Below, piece after piece: positions 1 through 4,679 of a stretch of DNA of 5,360 nucleotides; positions within the stretch are counted from its first letter, which is position 1, and every line of letters begins with the position of its first letter. Origin of the DNA: Sphingomonadaceae bacterium (lineage in GTDB: Bacteria > Pseudomonadota > Alphaproteobacteria > Sphingomonadales > Sphingomonadaceae); NCBI GenBank assembly GCA_019239785.1, contig JAFAZM010000106.1:1-5360 (forward strand), in the 5' to 3' direction. Below the pieces are notes generated by a model. It was not told the DNA's origin and did not search any database. It saw nothing but the letters and a program-made list of their open reading frames with translations. The translations under genes and the position numbers were made by a program.

Positions 1-120
1 GCCCCGCTCGGCTTCCTGCTGTTCTGGCTGGTCCGGGTGCGGTTCGGAAAAAGGCTGCGCACCGCGCTCGCCTCGCTCGGGCGGCGCCGCGACGTCGCGC
101 CCGCCGGCGGGGAAATCTGA
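1..120 (+). CDS. C-terminal end of an unidentified, probably membrane-associated protein (partial)
   Basis: Frame 1 is open from the window edge to a TGA at 118-120 and gives 39 residues. The first part is hydrophobic (PLGFLLFWLV), followed by a strongly basic stretch (RVRFGKRLR, then GRRRD) and a short Ala/Gly-rich end. This looks like the last membrane helix of a protein followed by a positively charged cytoplasmic tail. The next gene starts one base after this stop (TGAGATG), so the two are probably co-transcribed and translationally coupled. Too little is present to name the family. A chance open frame is possible, but the tight junction with a convincing downstream gene argues for a real gene end. 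Confidence 0.6.
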   Translation, partial: APLGFLLFWLVRVRFGKRLRTALASLGRRRDVAPAGGEI

Positions 121-121
121 G

Positions 122-1006
122 ATGGCGCCGGCCGCGGCTTCGGGCGCGCCGGCCATCGGGTCGCGACGCGCGCACGAAACCTCGCTCGTCCGCCTCTACG
201 TCCTGCGCGCGATCGCGCTCTTCGTCGCCGTCGACGGCTGCTTCACGAAATTGCCCTATCTGACCCACCCGGATCCGGCCTCGCGCGGGATCGTCGCGTG
301 CATCCTCGTCGCGATCTGGCTGAGCGCGTTCGTGACGATCCGTTACCCGTTGCGGATGATGCCGCTCTTCTTCTTCGAGCTGATCTGGAAGACGCTCTGG
401 CTGCTCGACTATGGCGCGCCGCAATGGCTGGCCGGCATGAGCTCGCCGCGGCTGGCGCGGGACCTGTTCGAGATCGGCTTCTTCCCGCTCCCGATCGCCC
501 TGGTCATTCCCTGGGGATATGTCTGGCGTCATTATGTACGGCAGCCGGCCGAGCGCGGGGGTCCCCCCGGGAGTGAGGCTCCGGTCCCGCCCGAGGCGGG
601 GGAGGGCGGCACGAACGAGGTTTCGGCGGCGCGGCTGCGTCTGCTTCGCGCCGCCTTCCTCCTTTCCGCGATCGCCGGCTGCGCGCTGCTCCTGCCCCAA
701 ATGATCAGCCCGGATCCGGCCATACGCGGCATGCAGGAAAGCATGCTCGCCGGCCTTTGGCTCTGCGCGTTTCTCGGCCTGCGCTACCCGCTGCAGATGC
801 TGCCGATCCTGCTCTTCGAGCTGTTGTGGACGGTGCTGTACCTGGCCGTCTACGCCCTGCCGCGGATGCTGTCGGGCGCCGCCACCGCGCAGACCGAGGC
901 CGATCTGCTGGCGATCGCGCCCTGGCCGATCCTGTTCGCATTCGTCATCCCATGGTCCTCCGTCTGGCGCCGCTTCGTCCGGGAGCAGGGCGACCGCTGG
1001 CGCTGA
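122..1006 (+). CDS. Integral membrane protein made of two tandem copies of a four-helix unit; function unknown
   Basis: This 294-residue protein is highly hydrophobic. It divides into unit A (about residues 22-140), a Gly/Pro/Glu-rich linker (141-168) and unit B (169-287). The units align without a gap at a constant offset of 147 residues, and by hand count 52 of 119 positions are identical. Shared landmarks are DPA-RG (51-56 and 198-203), WL-AF, RYPL (74-77 and 221-224), FEL-W (85-89 and 232-236) and VIPW--VWR (128-136 and 275-283). Each unit seems to hold about four membrane helices. From memory, single-unit proteins of about 140 residues with the RYPLQMLP/FELLWK signature occur as uncharacterised membrane proteins in proteobacteria; this would be a fused double version. 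The ATG at 122 is preceded by a GGGGA about 8 bases upstream and starts one base after the previous gene's stop. No catalytic motif is visible, so no function is assigned. Confidence 0.88.
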   Translation: MAPAAASGAPAIGSRRAHETSLVRLYVLRAIALFVAVDGCFTKLPYLTHPDPASRGIVACILVAIWLSAFVTIRYPLRMMPLFFFELIWKTLWLLDYGAPQWLAGMSSPRLARDLFEIGFFPLPIALVIPWGYVWRHYVRQPAERGGPPGSEAPVPPEAGEGGTNEVSAARLRLLRAAFLLSAIAGCALLLPQMISPDPAIRGMQESMLAGLWLCAFLGLRYPLQMLPILLFELLWTVLYLAVYALPRMLSGAATAQTEADLLAIAPWPILFAFVIPWSSVWRRFVREQGDRWR

Positions 1007-1099
1007 ACGGGGCGAAGCCGCGCAGCTTGCGGTCGCGCCGCGCCGTCACTACCTACCCGTTCCCCCTGCGTTCAGGACGGATATGCAAGAGCGGCCTTC

Positions 1100-1441
1100 A
1101 TGATTGCAGCGATGATCGCCTCGGCACTGGCTGCCGCCGCGTCCGCACCGCCGCCGCCTGCGCCCCGAGACTATTCGGGCCTGTGGACGCGCTGGTCCGG
1201 CGCGAACGACGCCGCTTTGCGCGCCGAGGCGGCGCGGCAGCCGCCCGCGACGCCGACCGGACCGTTGCGCGCCGGCACGCCGGAGCTCGGCACCAGGGTC
1301 GGGGAGATCGTCCGCACCGGCGATTGCGAGGAGGGCGAGCGCGTCGCCCGCGCCGCCGGCGACTTTCCCCTGGTCGAGGCGGTCCGCGCCCATTGCCGCG
1401 CGATCCCGGCCGTGTCGCGTCACCAGAGCAGCGTGCGTTAA
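1100..1441 (+). CDS. Small exported hypothetical protein with two cysteines
   Basis: The 113-residue product begins with an Ala-rich hydrophobic stretch ending in ASA at residues 14-16, which reads as a short signal peptide with a cleavage site there. A Pro-rich segment follows (17-22), then a mostly helical domain. The best-preserved-looking part is residues 63-99 (LGTRVGEIVRTGDC, then EEGERVARAAGDF and AVRAHC). C76 and C99 are the only cysteines and could form a disulphide in the periplasm. An AAGAG lies 8 bases before the ATG at 1100, a modest ribosome site; the Met at residue 5 is an alternative start. The stop lies just before a palindromic repeat. I recall similar GDC---GER-A--AGDF proteins in sphingomonads, but I know no function. 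The gene could be in one operon with the membrane protein 93 bases upstream. Confidence 0.68.
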   Translation: MIAAMIASALAAAASAPPPPAPRDYSGLWTRWSGANDAALRAEAARQPPATPTGPLRAGTPELGTRVGEIVRTGDCEEGERVARAAGDFPLVEAVRAHCRAIPAVSRHQSSVR

Positions 1442-1449
1442 TCCTCGCC

Positions 1450-1565
1450 CGCTCATCCTGAGTAGCCGGTGAGCTTGTCGAACCGGCGCATCGAAGGACG
1501 CACAATATCTGAGCGGTCCTTCGATACGGGCCTTCACCAGACTCAGTCCCTACTCAGGATGAGCG
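1450..1565 (-). repeat. Dispersed palindromic repeat, copy 1 (116 bp), between convergent genes
   Basis: The element is bounded by a perfect 16-base inverted repeat, CGCTCATCCTGAGTAG at 1450-1465 and its reverse complement at 1550-1565. A second inner stem pairs ATCGAAGGAC at 1490-1499 with its complement at 1516-1525. One arm carries its own hairpin, GCCGGT at 1465-1470 with ACCGGC at 1482-1487. The whole can fold as a cruciform. Its reverse complement matches the copy at 3743-3859 at about 104 of 117 positions, with one 1-base gap. It lies 8 bases past the stop of the small exported protein gene and 22 bases past the end of the oppositely directed oxygenase gene. From memory, repeats with CCTGAGTAG and GAGCTTGTCGAA cores are scattered through sphingomonad genomes. 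Short open frames inside it are artefacts. Confidence 0.92.
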
Positions 1566-1587
1566 GTTATGCTGTTCCGAATACCGG

Positions 1588-2814
1588 CTAGGTGATCCGT
1601 TCCAGATAGCCGCCGGACCAGAGCGTCTTGATCAGCTCGGCCGGATCCTTGCAGTCGAGATCGGCGGCGGTGAACGGAGCGCCGGAGAGGGCGACGTCGA
1701 GCGCATCGCCTTCCTCCGCCTCGAAGTTCAGATCGCCGCCCGGGCCGATCAGCACCAGCTTGCCCTCGTCGTCGGCGACGTTCCAGGGCACGAAGCGGCG
1801 GCGGCGATAGCGGTCGCCTTCCTGCGGCCCGGAAACGCCGGCCGAGATCACGCCGGCGACGTTCGGCCGGCGGCCGCGCACGAAATTGTCGGCGAGAAGG
1901 TCGAAGGCGCTGTCCATGCCGGCGTGGTCGGCGATCTCCTGCCGCAGCCTGTCGAAATGCGCGCGCGCGGCCTCCCGGTCGAAGTCGCGGCCGGCGAAGC
2001 CCGCGGGCAGCGAGCGGCGGAATTCGGGCGAGGTGAGCGCAAGCTCCGAAACCGATTCGAGCATCAGATCGGCCCAGGTCTTGGTGATCATGCCGACGGT
2101 GATGTGGAGCGAAGGTTCCTCGCCGACATTGACCGCGTCGTGCATCATCCCGCGCGGCACGTAGACGCAGTCGCCCGGATTGAGCGTGAATTCATGGGTG
2201 ACCGGGCCCGGCTCGTGCTGGCCGAGCTCGAACCTTTCGCCGCGGAACGGAGTCTCCACCGGCACGCCGTAGAGCTTCCAGGCCTTGGCGCCGGAGACCT
2301 GCATCACGAACACGTCATGATTGTCGTAATGGGTCGGGAAGCCCTGATTGCCCGACGGGGTCAGATAGATGTTGGTCTGGACGTGGCAGGAGAAGACCTC
2401 CTCCAGCGCCCGGCAGAATTCGCCGAGCTTGAAGATCGAATCGTGGAACTGGGGCAGGATGATCGTCGCGCCATCGAGATATTCCTCGGCGACGGCGACG
2501 CGGCTGATCCGGCCGCCCTCGTCGATATAGGATTCGCGCGAGATCCGGCTCTTCTGGCTGGTGAGGTCGATCATCCCCTCGCGCAGGTCGGCGCTGTTGA
2601 TGAAATCGTCGAGGATCTGGAGGGTGAGCAGGTCGGCATAGCGATCCGGCTCGTTCCGCACGTTGATCAAAGCCTCGCGCTCGTAATAGCGTTCGAAGAA
2701 GGCCTCGCGTGTCTCCGGCGCGATCAGGAAGCCGAGCGCATCCTCTTCCCAACTGGGCGAGGGAGCGGCGCCTCCCGCCTTCGCACCCTGCGTCTTCAAC
2801 GCCGCACCGGACAT
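1588..2814 (-). CDS. JmjC/Cupin_4-type Fe(II)/2-oxoglutarate-dependent oxygenase
   Basis: The 408-residue protein carries a cupin core with the sequence PTHYDNHDVFVMQVSGAKAW (residues 160-179), very similar to the metal site of bacterial ribosomal oxygenases such as the L16 arginine hydroxylase YcfD/RoxA. H162 and D164 form the HxD pair, and H225, in the GDCVYVPRGMMHD stretch (214-226), is the probable third Fe(II) ligand. K180 or nearby residues may hold 2-oxoglutarate. A helical region (about 245-315) and a C-terminal winged-helix-like part (about 330-408) follow, as in that family (Pfam JmjC_2/Cupin_4). The expected reaction is 2-oxoglutarate-driven hydroxylation of a protein or peptide side chain in the cytoplasm; the substrate here is unknown. 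The ATG at 2814 is chosen because GGGAGGG sits 6 bases upstream; the 60 codons further upstream are Arg/Pro-rich shadow sequence overlapping the neighbouring gene. It is probably the second gene of an operon with the 69-residue gene. It might instead be a divergent member with a non-ribosomal target. Confidence 0.9.
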   Translation of the reverse strand: MSGAALKTQGAKAGGAAPSPSWEEDALGFLIAPETREAFFERYYEREALINVRNEPDRYADLLTLQILDDFINSADLREGMIDLTSQKSRISRESYIDEGGRISRVAVAEEYLDGATIILPQFHDSIFKLGEFCRALEEVFSCHVQTNIYLTPSGNQGFPTHYDNHDVFVMQVSGAKAWKLYGVPVETPFRGERFELGQHEPGPVTHEFTLNPGDCVYVPRGMMHDAVNVGEEPSLHITVGMITKTWADLMLESVSELALTSPEFRRSLPAGFAGRDFDREAARAHFDRLRQEIADHAGMDSAFDLLADNFVRGRRPNVAGVISAGVSGPQEGDRYRRRRFVPWNVADDEGKLVLIGPGGDLNFEAEEGDALDVALSGAPFTAADLDCKDPAELIKTLWSGGYLERIT

Positions 2815-2820
2815 ACTCAA

Positions 2821-2827
2821 CCCTCCC
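2821..2827 (-). promoter_or_regulatory. Strong Shine-Dalgarno of the oxygenase gene
   Basis: On the minus strand this reads GGGAGGG, 6 bases before the ATG at 2814. It decides the start of the oxygenase gene against the longer open frame that continues upstream to 2994. Confidence 0.8.
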
Positions 2828-2872
2828 AAGCAGGCCTCGACCTTATCGGCGGCGGCGCGCGTCAGGAAGCGG

Positions 2873-3082
2873 TTATTTGCTGCGGGCGGGAAGCGGTCGC
2901 GGCGGCTCGCCGCGATAGGGATCGAGCGCGGTCTCGAGCAGGCGAAGGGTCGCGGTGGCGGGCGCCGACAGGTGGCGCTGCTCGAGCGGCTCACGGAAGG
3001 CGGCGAGCACGGCTTGCGCGGCGGCGGCGAGCAGCAATTCCCGTGGCGTGAAGCCGGAAGGGAGCAGCTTCGCCTGCGTCAC
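2873..3082 (-). CDS. Small helical hypothetical protein, 69 residues, GTG start, upstream of the oxygenase
   Basis: The product starts VTQAKLLPSGFTPRELLLAA, continues as one or two amphipathic Ala/Leu-rich helices (about residues 12-50) and ends in a Pro/Arg-rich tail (DPYRGEPPRPLPARSK). The residue pattern (LTPRELL-like cap, regular helices, charged positions) looks like a real protein, while the other frames read as Arg-rich shadow. A GTG at 3082 has GAGAAG 7 bases upstream, so I prefer it to the in-frame ATG at 3259, whose extra 59 residues look non-coding and overlap the divergent regulator. The TAA at 2873 lies 58 bases before the oxygenase ATG, with no terminator between them, so the two genes are likely co-transcribed. 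I do not recognise the family. It could be a partner of the oxygenase, a substrate of it, or unrelated. Confidence 0.6.
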   Translation of the reverse strand: MTQAKLLPSGFTPRELLLAAAAQAVLAAFREPLEQRHLSAPATATLRLLETALDPYRGEPPRPLPARSK

Positions 3083-3089
3083 CGTCCGG

Positions 3090-3095
3090 CTTCTC
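3090..3095 (-). promoter_or_regulatory. Ribosome binding site supporting the GTG start of the small gene
   Basis: On the minus strand this reads GAGAAG, 7 bases before the GTG at 3082. It is the only reasonable ribosome site near the point where the frame begins to look like protein, and so decides this start. Confidence 0.5.
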
Positions 3096-3173
3096 GGGGC
3101 CGGATCGGCGCGCCGCGGCCTCGCGCCGGCTTGGCGTTGGCCCGCACAAAAGCCGGCGCGCCGTAAATGGACG

Positions 3174-3220
3174 CGACAAATGGGTTCGTCATATGCGATG
3201 CGGTCTGCGGAGATTTGTCG
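3174..3220. promoter_or_regulatory. Possible operator: spaced 8-base inverted repeat in the divergent gap
   Basis: CGACAAAT at 3174-3181 is matched by its exact reverse complement ATTTGTCG at 3213-3220, with 31 bases between. The pair lies between the divergently read small-protein/oxygenase operon and the XRE regulator gene, where an autoregulatory operator would be expected. No convincing -10/-35 pair is visible for either direction, and an 8-base inverted repeat at this distance can arise by chance. Treat it as a candidate only. Confidence 0.22.
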
Positions 3221-3223
3221 GGC

Positions 3224-3228
3224 AGGAG
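3224..3228 (+). promoter_or_regulatory. AGGAG ribosome site favouring a TTG start for the XRE gene
   Basis: AGGAG ends 10 bases before an in-frame TTG at 3239. The other candidate starts (ATG at 3167 and ATG at 3287) lack any recognisable Shine-Dalgarno sequence. Confidence 0.4.
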
Positions 3229-3238
3229 ACTCATCGTT

Positions 3239-3658
3239 TTGCGCGGAACTGTCAAGCATAAATTTTCAAAAAAGACGACTTTCGGCATGCGCCTGGCCGA
3301 AGAGCGCAAGAGGCTGGGCATGCGTCAGGCGGAGTTTTCCGCTCTCGTCGGGACTGATGTTCCCAAGCAAAGTCTCTATGAAAATGACAAAAGGGAACTT
3401 CGCGGCGATTATCTTGCCAGGCTTGCCGCCGTCGATGTCGATATTGTCTACGTGCTGACGGGGCGGCGCAATCAGGGCGAATGGCTTGGGCAGGGCGCGA
3501 GCGAATTGCTGAACGCCTATCTGTCGCTGCCGCCGGAAATGCAGGATGCGCTCGACCTGTTCATCCGCGCGCTTCGCGACCAGTTCGATCGTTCGGAGGG
3601 CGCGACGCTGCACGGACTGAGGCTCGATTACAGGGCGGAGAACGAGCGGCGCCGCTGA
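3239..3658 (+). CDS. XRE-family helix-turn-helix transcriptional regulator
   Basis: From a TTG at 3239 the protein has 139 residues. An N-terminal helix-turn-helix of the Cro/C1 type covers about residues 15-57: FGMRLAEERKRLGM, RQAEFSALVG, then PKQSLYENDKREL as the recognition region. A segment DYLARLAAVDVDIVYVLTGR (57-76) follows, a hallmark of a phage- and mobile-element-associated subgroup of XRE proteins known to me. A C-terminal helix (about 87-116, ELLNAYLSLPPEMQDALDLF) may mediate dimerisation. The start is uncertain: ATG at 3287 would cut off the FG that usually opens the first helix, and ATG at 3167 (163 residues) adds an unusual leader. The 5' half is AT-richer than the neighbouring genes, with runs such as AAATTTTCAAAAAA near 3261, suggesting acquisition by transfer. 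It is divergent from the small-protein/oxygenase operon, a typical layout for a local regulator, though its targets are unknown. Confidence 0.85.
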   Translation: MRGTVKHKFSKKTTFGMRLAEERKRLGMRQAEFSALVGTDVPKQSLYENDKRELRGDYLARLAAVDVDIVYVLTGRRNQGEWLGQGASELLNAYLSLPPEMQDALDLFIRALRDQFDRSEGATLHGLRLDYRAENERRR

Positions 3659-3676
3659 CGTCGCGGGGGCGGCTCA

Positions 3677-3706
3677 GGCGCCGGTCGTATCGGCCCTATC
3701 GGCGCC
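3677..3706 (+). terminator. Weak hairpin after the XRE gene
   Basis: GGCGCCG at 3677-3683 can pair with CGGCGCC at 3700-3706 across a 16-base loop, about 18 bases after the XRE stop. There is no T-tract, so this is at best a factor-assisted transcription end; the repeat that follows may do that job instead. Confidence 0.2.
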
Positions 3707-3742
3707 GCCACGCCTCCAGACTATGCCGCGTTTGGATTGAAC

Positions 3743-3859
3743 CGCTCATCCTGAGTAGGGACTGAGCTTGGCGAAGGCCCGTATCGAAGGACCGGCTCAA
3801 GACCCGTGCGTCCTTCGATACGCCGTTTCGACAAGCTCAACGGCTACTCAGGATGAGCG
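3743..3859 (+). repeat. Dispersed palindromic repeat, copy 2 (117 bp), between convergent genes
   Basis: The outer 16-base arms CGCTCATCCTGAGTAG (3743-3758) and its exact reverse complement (3844-3859) are identical to those of copy 1. The inner stem GTATCGAAGGAC (3781-3792) pairs with its complement at 3810-3821 over 12 bases. It is about 89% identical to copy 1, which lies in the opposite orientation. The differences concentrate in the central loop and in arm hairpins. It sits between the end of the XRE gene and the end of the minus-strand exported protein gene. Short apparent open frames through it contain a peptide like KARIEGP, also seen at copy 1, and are not genes. Confidence 0.92.
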
Positions 3860-3902
3860 AGGCAGATTTTTGTACGATGGTATACTTGGCGCCTCCGACG
3901 CG

Positions 3903-3931
3903 CGCACGGGGCGGCCTGTGCCGCCCGTGCG
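3903..3931 (-). terminator. Strong hairpin downstream of the exported two-module protein gene
   Basis: CGCACGGG (3903-3910) pairs with CCCGTGCG (3924-3931), and after one bulged G the stem continues with CGGC (3912-3915) to GCCG (3920-3923) around a CTGT loop. It begins 12 bases past the gene's stop codon on the minus strand. No T-run follows directly, so it is not a textbook intrinsic terminator, but its position and stability suggest a transcription end or RNA 3' protection. Confidence 0.5.
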
Positions 3932-3943
3932 TGCGCCGTCGCC

Positions 3944-4495
3944 TCAATTGCCGGACGTGGGCGACGGGGAGGGCGACGGGGCAGGGGCGGGCTGCGGCGG
4001 CGCGGGAACCGAGGCGGCGAGCAGCTGGGCGCGCGTCGCGCCGGTCACCAACCCGTTCGGGCTGGCCGCGAGCGCGGCGCGGGGCAGCCGGACGACATTG
4101 GCATCGATCCGGACCGTCACCGTCGCCGCGTCGAGCGCGGTCACCGGGCCGACGACGACGCCGGCGCTGTCGCGCAGGATCGCGCCGACGGCGAAGGCCT
4201 GCGCGGCCGCGGCCTGGGCCTGCTCGTAGGCGGCGTCGAGCTGGGCCTGGGTCATGCCGAACAACACGCTGTTCGGCGTGGCGGTGAAGGGGGTGACCGG
4301 CACTGGAATATCGTGGCGGTCGGTGTGCAGAATCAGGTTCGCGCCGTTGATCGCGGCGATCGTGCCGACGGTGCCGCCCTGCGGATCGGTGACGGTCGCG
4401 CCGACATGCAGGCCCGGCTGCTGGGCGAGCCCCGGCGCGGCGAGCGGCAGCGTGAGGACGGCAACGGAAAGAGCGAGGGACTTACGAACGTTCAT
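3944..4495 (-). CDS. Exported protein with two tandem beta-type modules and a Pro/Ser-rich tail
   Basis: The 183-residue product begins MNVRKSLALSVAVLTLPLAA and reads as a Sec signal peptide with cleavage near GLA-QQ (about residue 24). Module 1 (31-89) and module 2 (103-161) align without a gap at an offset of 72 residues, with 21 of 59 identical by hand count. Shared points are VGA, D--G--VG, a beta-strand pattern, SPN or TPN, then G-T-AQL-AA. An Ala/Gln-rich helix (AYEQAQAAAAQAF, 89-101) joins them. The tail (163-183) is Pro/Ala/Ser repeats. The beta-turn spacing of each module recalls small PRC-barrel-like domains, but that is an impression, not a recognised motif. The ATG at 4495 has AGGAG 5 bases upstream and is directly followed by the signal peptide, so the 34 extra upstream codons are rejected. 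It is likely periplasmic or envelope-associated. No function can be named. Confidence 0.85.
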   Translation of the reverse strand: MNVRKSLALSVAVLTLPLAAPGLAQQPGLHVGATVTDPQGGTVGTIAAINGANLILHTDRHDIPVPVTPFTATPNSVLFGMTQAQLDAAYEQAQAAAAQAFAVGAILRDSAGVVVGPVTALDAATVTVRIDANVVRLPRAALAASPNGLVTGATRAQLLAASVPAPPQPAPAPSPSPSPTSGN

Positions 4496-4500
4496 ACATA

Positions 4501-4505
4501 CTCCT
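4501..4505 (-). promoter_or_regulatory. Shine-Dalgarno fixing the start of the exported protein
   Basis: On the minus strand this reads AGGAG, 5 bases before the ATG at 4495. It settles the start against a longer frame opening at 4597. Confidence 0.75.
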
Positions 4506-4531
4506 GCGAACGGGGCGGTGGCAGAAATGCG

Positions 4532-4552
4532 AAGGGGCCGTGTCGGCCCCTT
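4532..4552 (-). promoter_or_regulatory. Perfect 9-bp hairpin in the leader of the exported protein gene
   Basis: AAGGGGCCG at 4532-4540 and CGGCCCCTT at 4544-4552 are exact reverse complements around a 3-base loop. The hairpin lies 36 bases upstream of the ATG at 4495, in the gap between this gene and the HPPD gene. It could be a terminator for transcription arriving from HPPD, a leader structure, or an attenuator. A T-run is nearly absent on both strands, so its role cannot be decided from sequence. Confidence 0.45.
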
Positions 4553-4628
4553 TGCAATCGAGACTAACCGCGCCCGGACGGCAGGCAAGCCCCACATTTG
4601 TCGGGTCGCCGCCCCAAGGCATTTTCAA

Positions 4629-4648
4629 GTCGGACGGGATCGTCCGAC
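4629..4648 (-). terminator. Probable transcription end hairpin after HPPD
   Basis: GTCGGACG (4629-4636) and CGTCCGAC (4641-4648) form a perfect 8-bp stem with a 4-base loop, about 31 bases past the HPPD stop on the minus strand. After the stem the minus strand reads TTGAAAATG, so the T-tract is poor. Position and symmetry make it the best terminator candidate for HPPD. Confidence 0.45.
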
Positions 4649-4679
4649 GGCTTGGATTCGCGGCAAATGCCCCGGGGCC

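Noticed and set aside
757..1461. 234-codon open frame on the plus strand overlapping two better genes
   Set aside because: Its product is Arg/Ala/Pro-rich shadow sequence, it overlaps the duplicated membrane protein and the small exported protein in another frame, and it has no domain signal.
1049..1537. Minus-strand frames through 1049-1537, opposite the small exported protein and entering repeat copy 1
   Set aside because: They begin inside the palindromic repeat and run antisense to the gene at 1100-1441. The KARIEGP-like start is repeat-encoded and recurs at copy 2.
2815..2994. 60-codon N-terminal extension of the oxygenase
   Set aside because: It is Arg/Pro-rich, overlaps the small upstream gene, and the GGGAGGG at 2821-2827 points to the ATG at 2814.
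1924..3051. 375-codon open frame on the plus strand opposite the oxygenase gene
   Set aside because: It is antisense to a gene with clear metal-site motifs. Long antisense frames are common in high-GC DNA, and its composition is not protein-like.
3250..3255. Perfect TTGACA on the minus strand as -35 box for the small-protein/oxygenase operon
   Set aside because: No acceptable -10 hexamer lies 15-18 bases downstream, and the site falls inside the XRE coding region if the TTG or upstream ATG start is right.
1450..3859. Repeat pair as ends of an insertion sequence or composite transposon
   Set aside because: No transposase or recombinase gene lies between the repeats and no target-site duplication could be recognised. 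Each copy is a complete palindromic element by itself.
3768..4287. Plus-strand frames starting in or next to repeat copy 2 and running opposite the exported protein gene
   Set aside because: They are repeat-derived starts followed by antisense sequence of a gene with signal peptide, ribosome site and internal module repeat.
4596..4605. ATTTGTCGGG in the HPPD/exported-protein gap, matching the sequence at 3213-3222 except near its end
   Set aside because: A shared short word of this length is expected by chance several times in a window this size, so it was not called a common operator.
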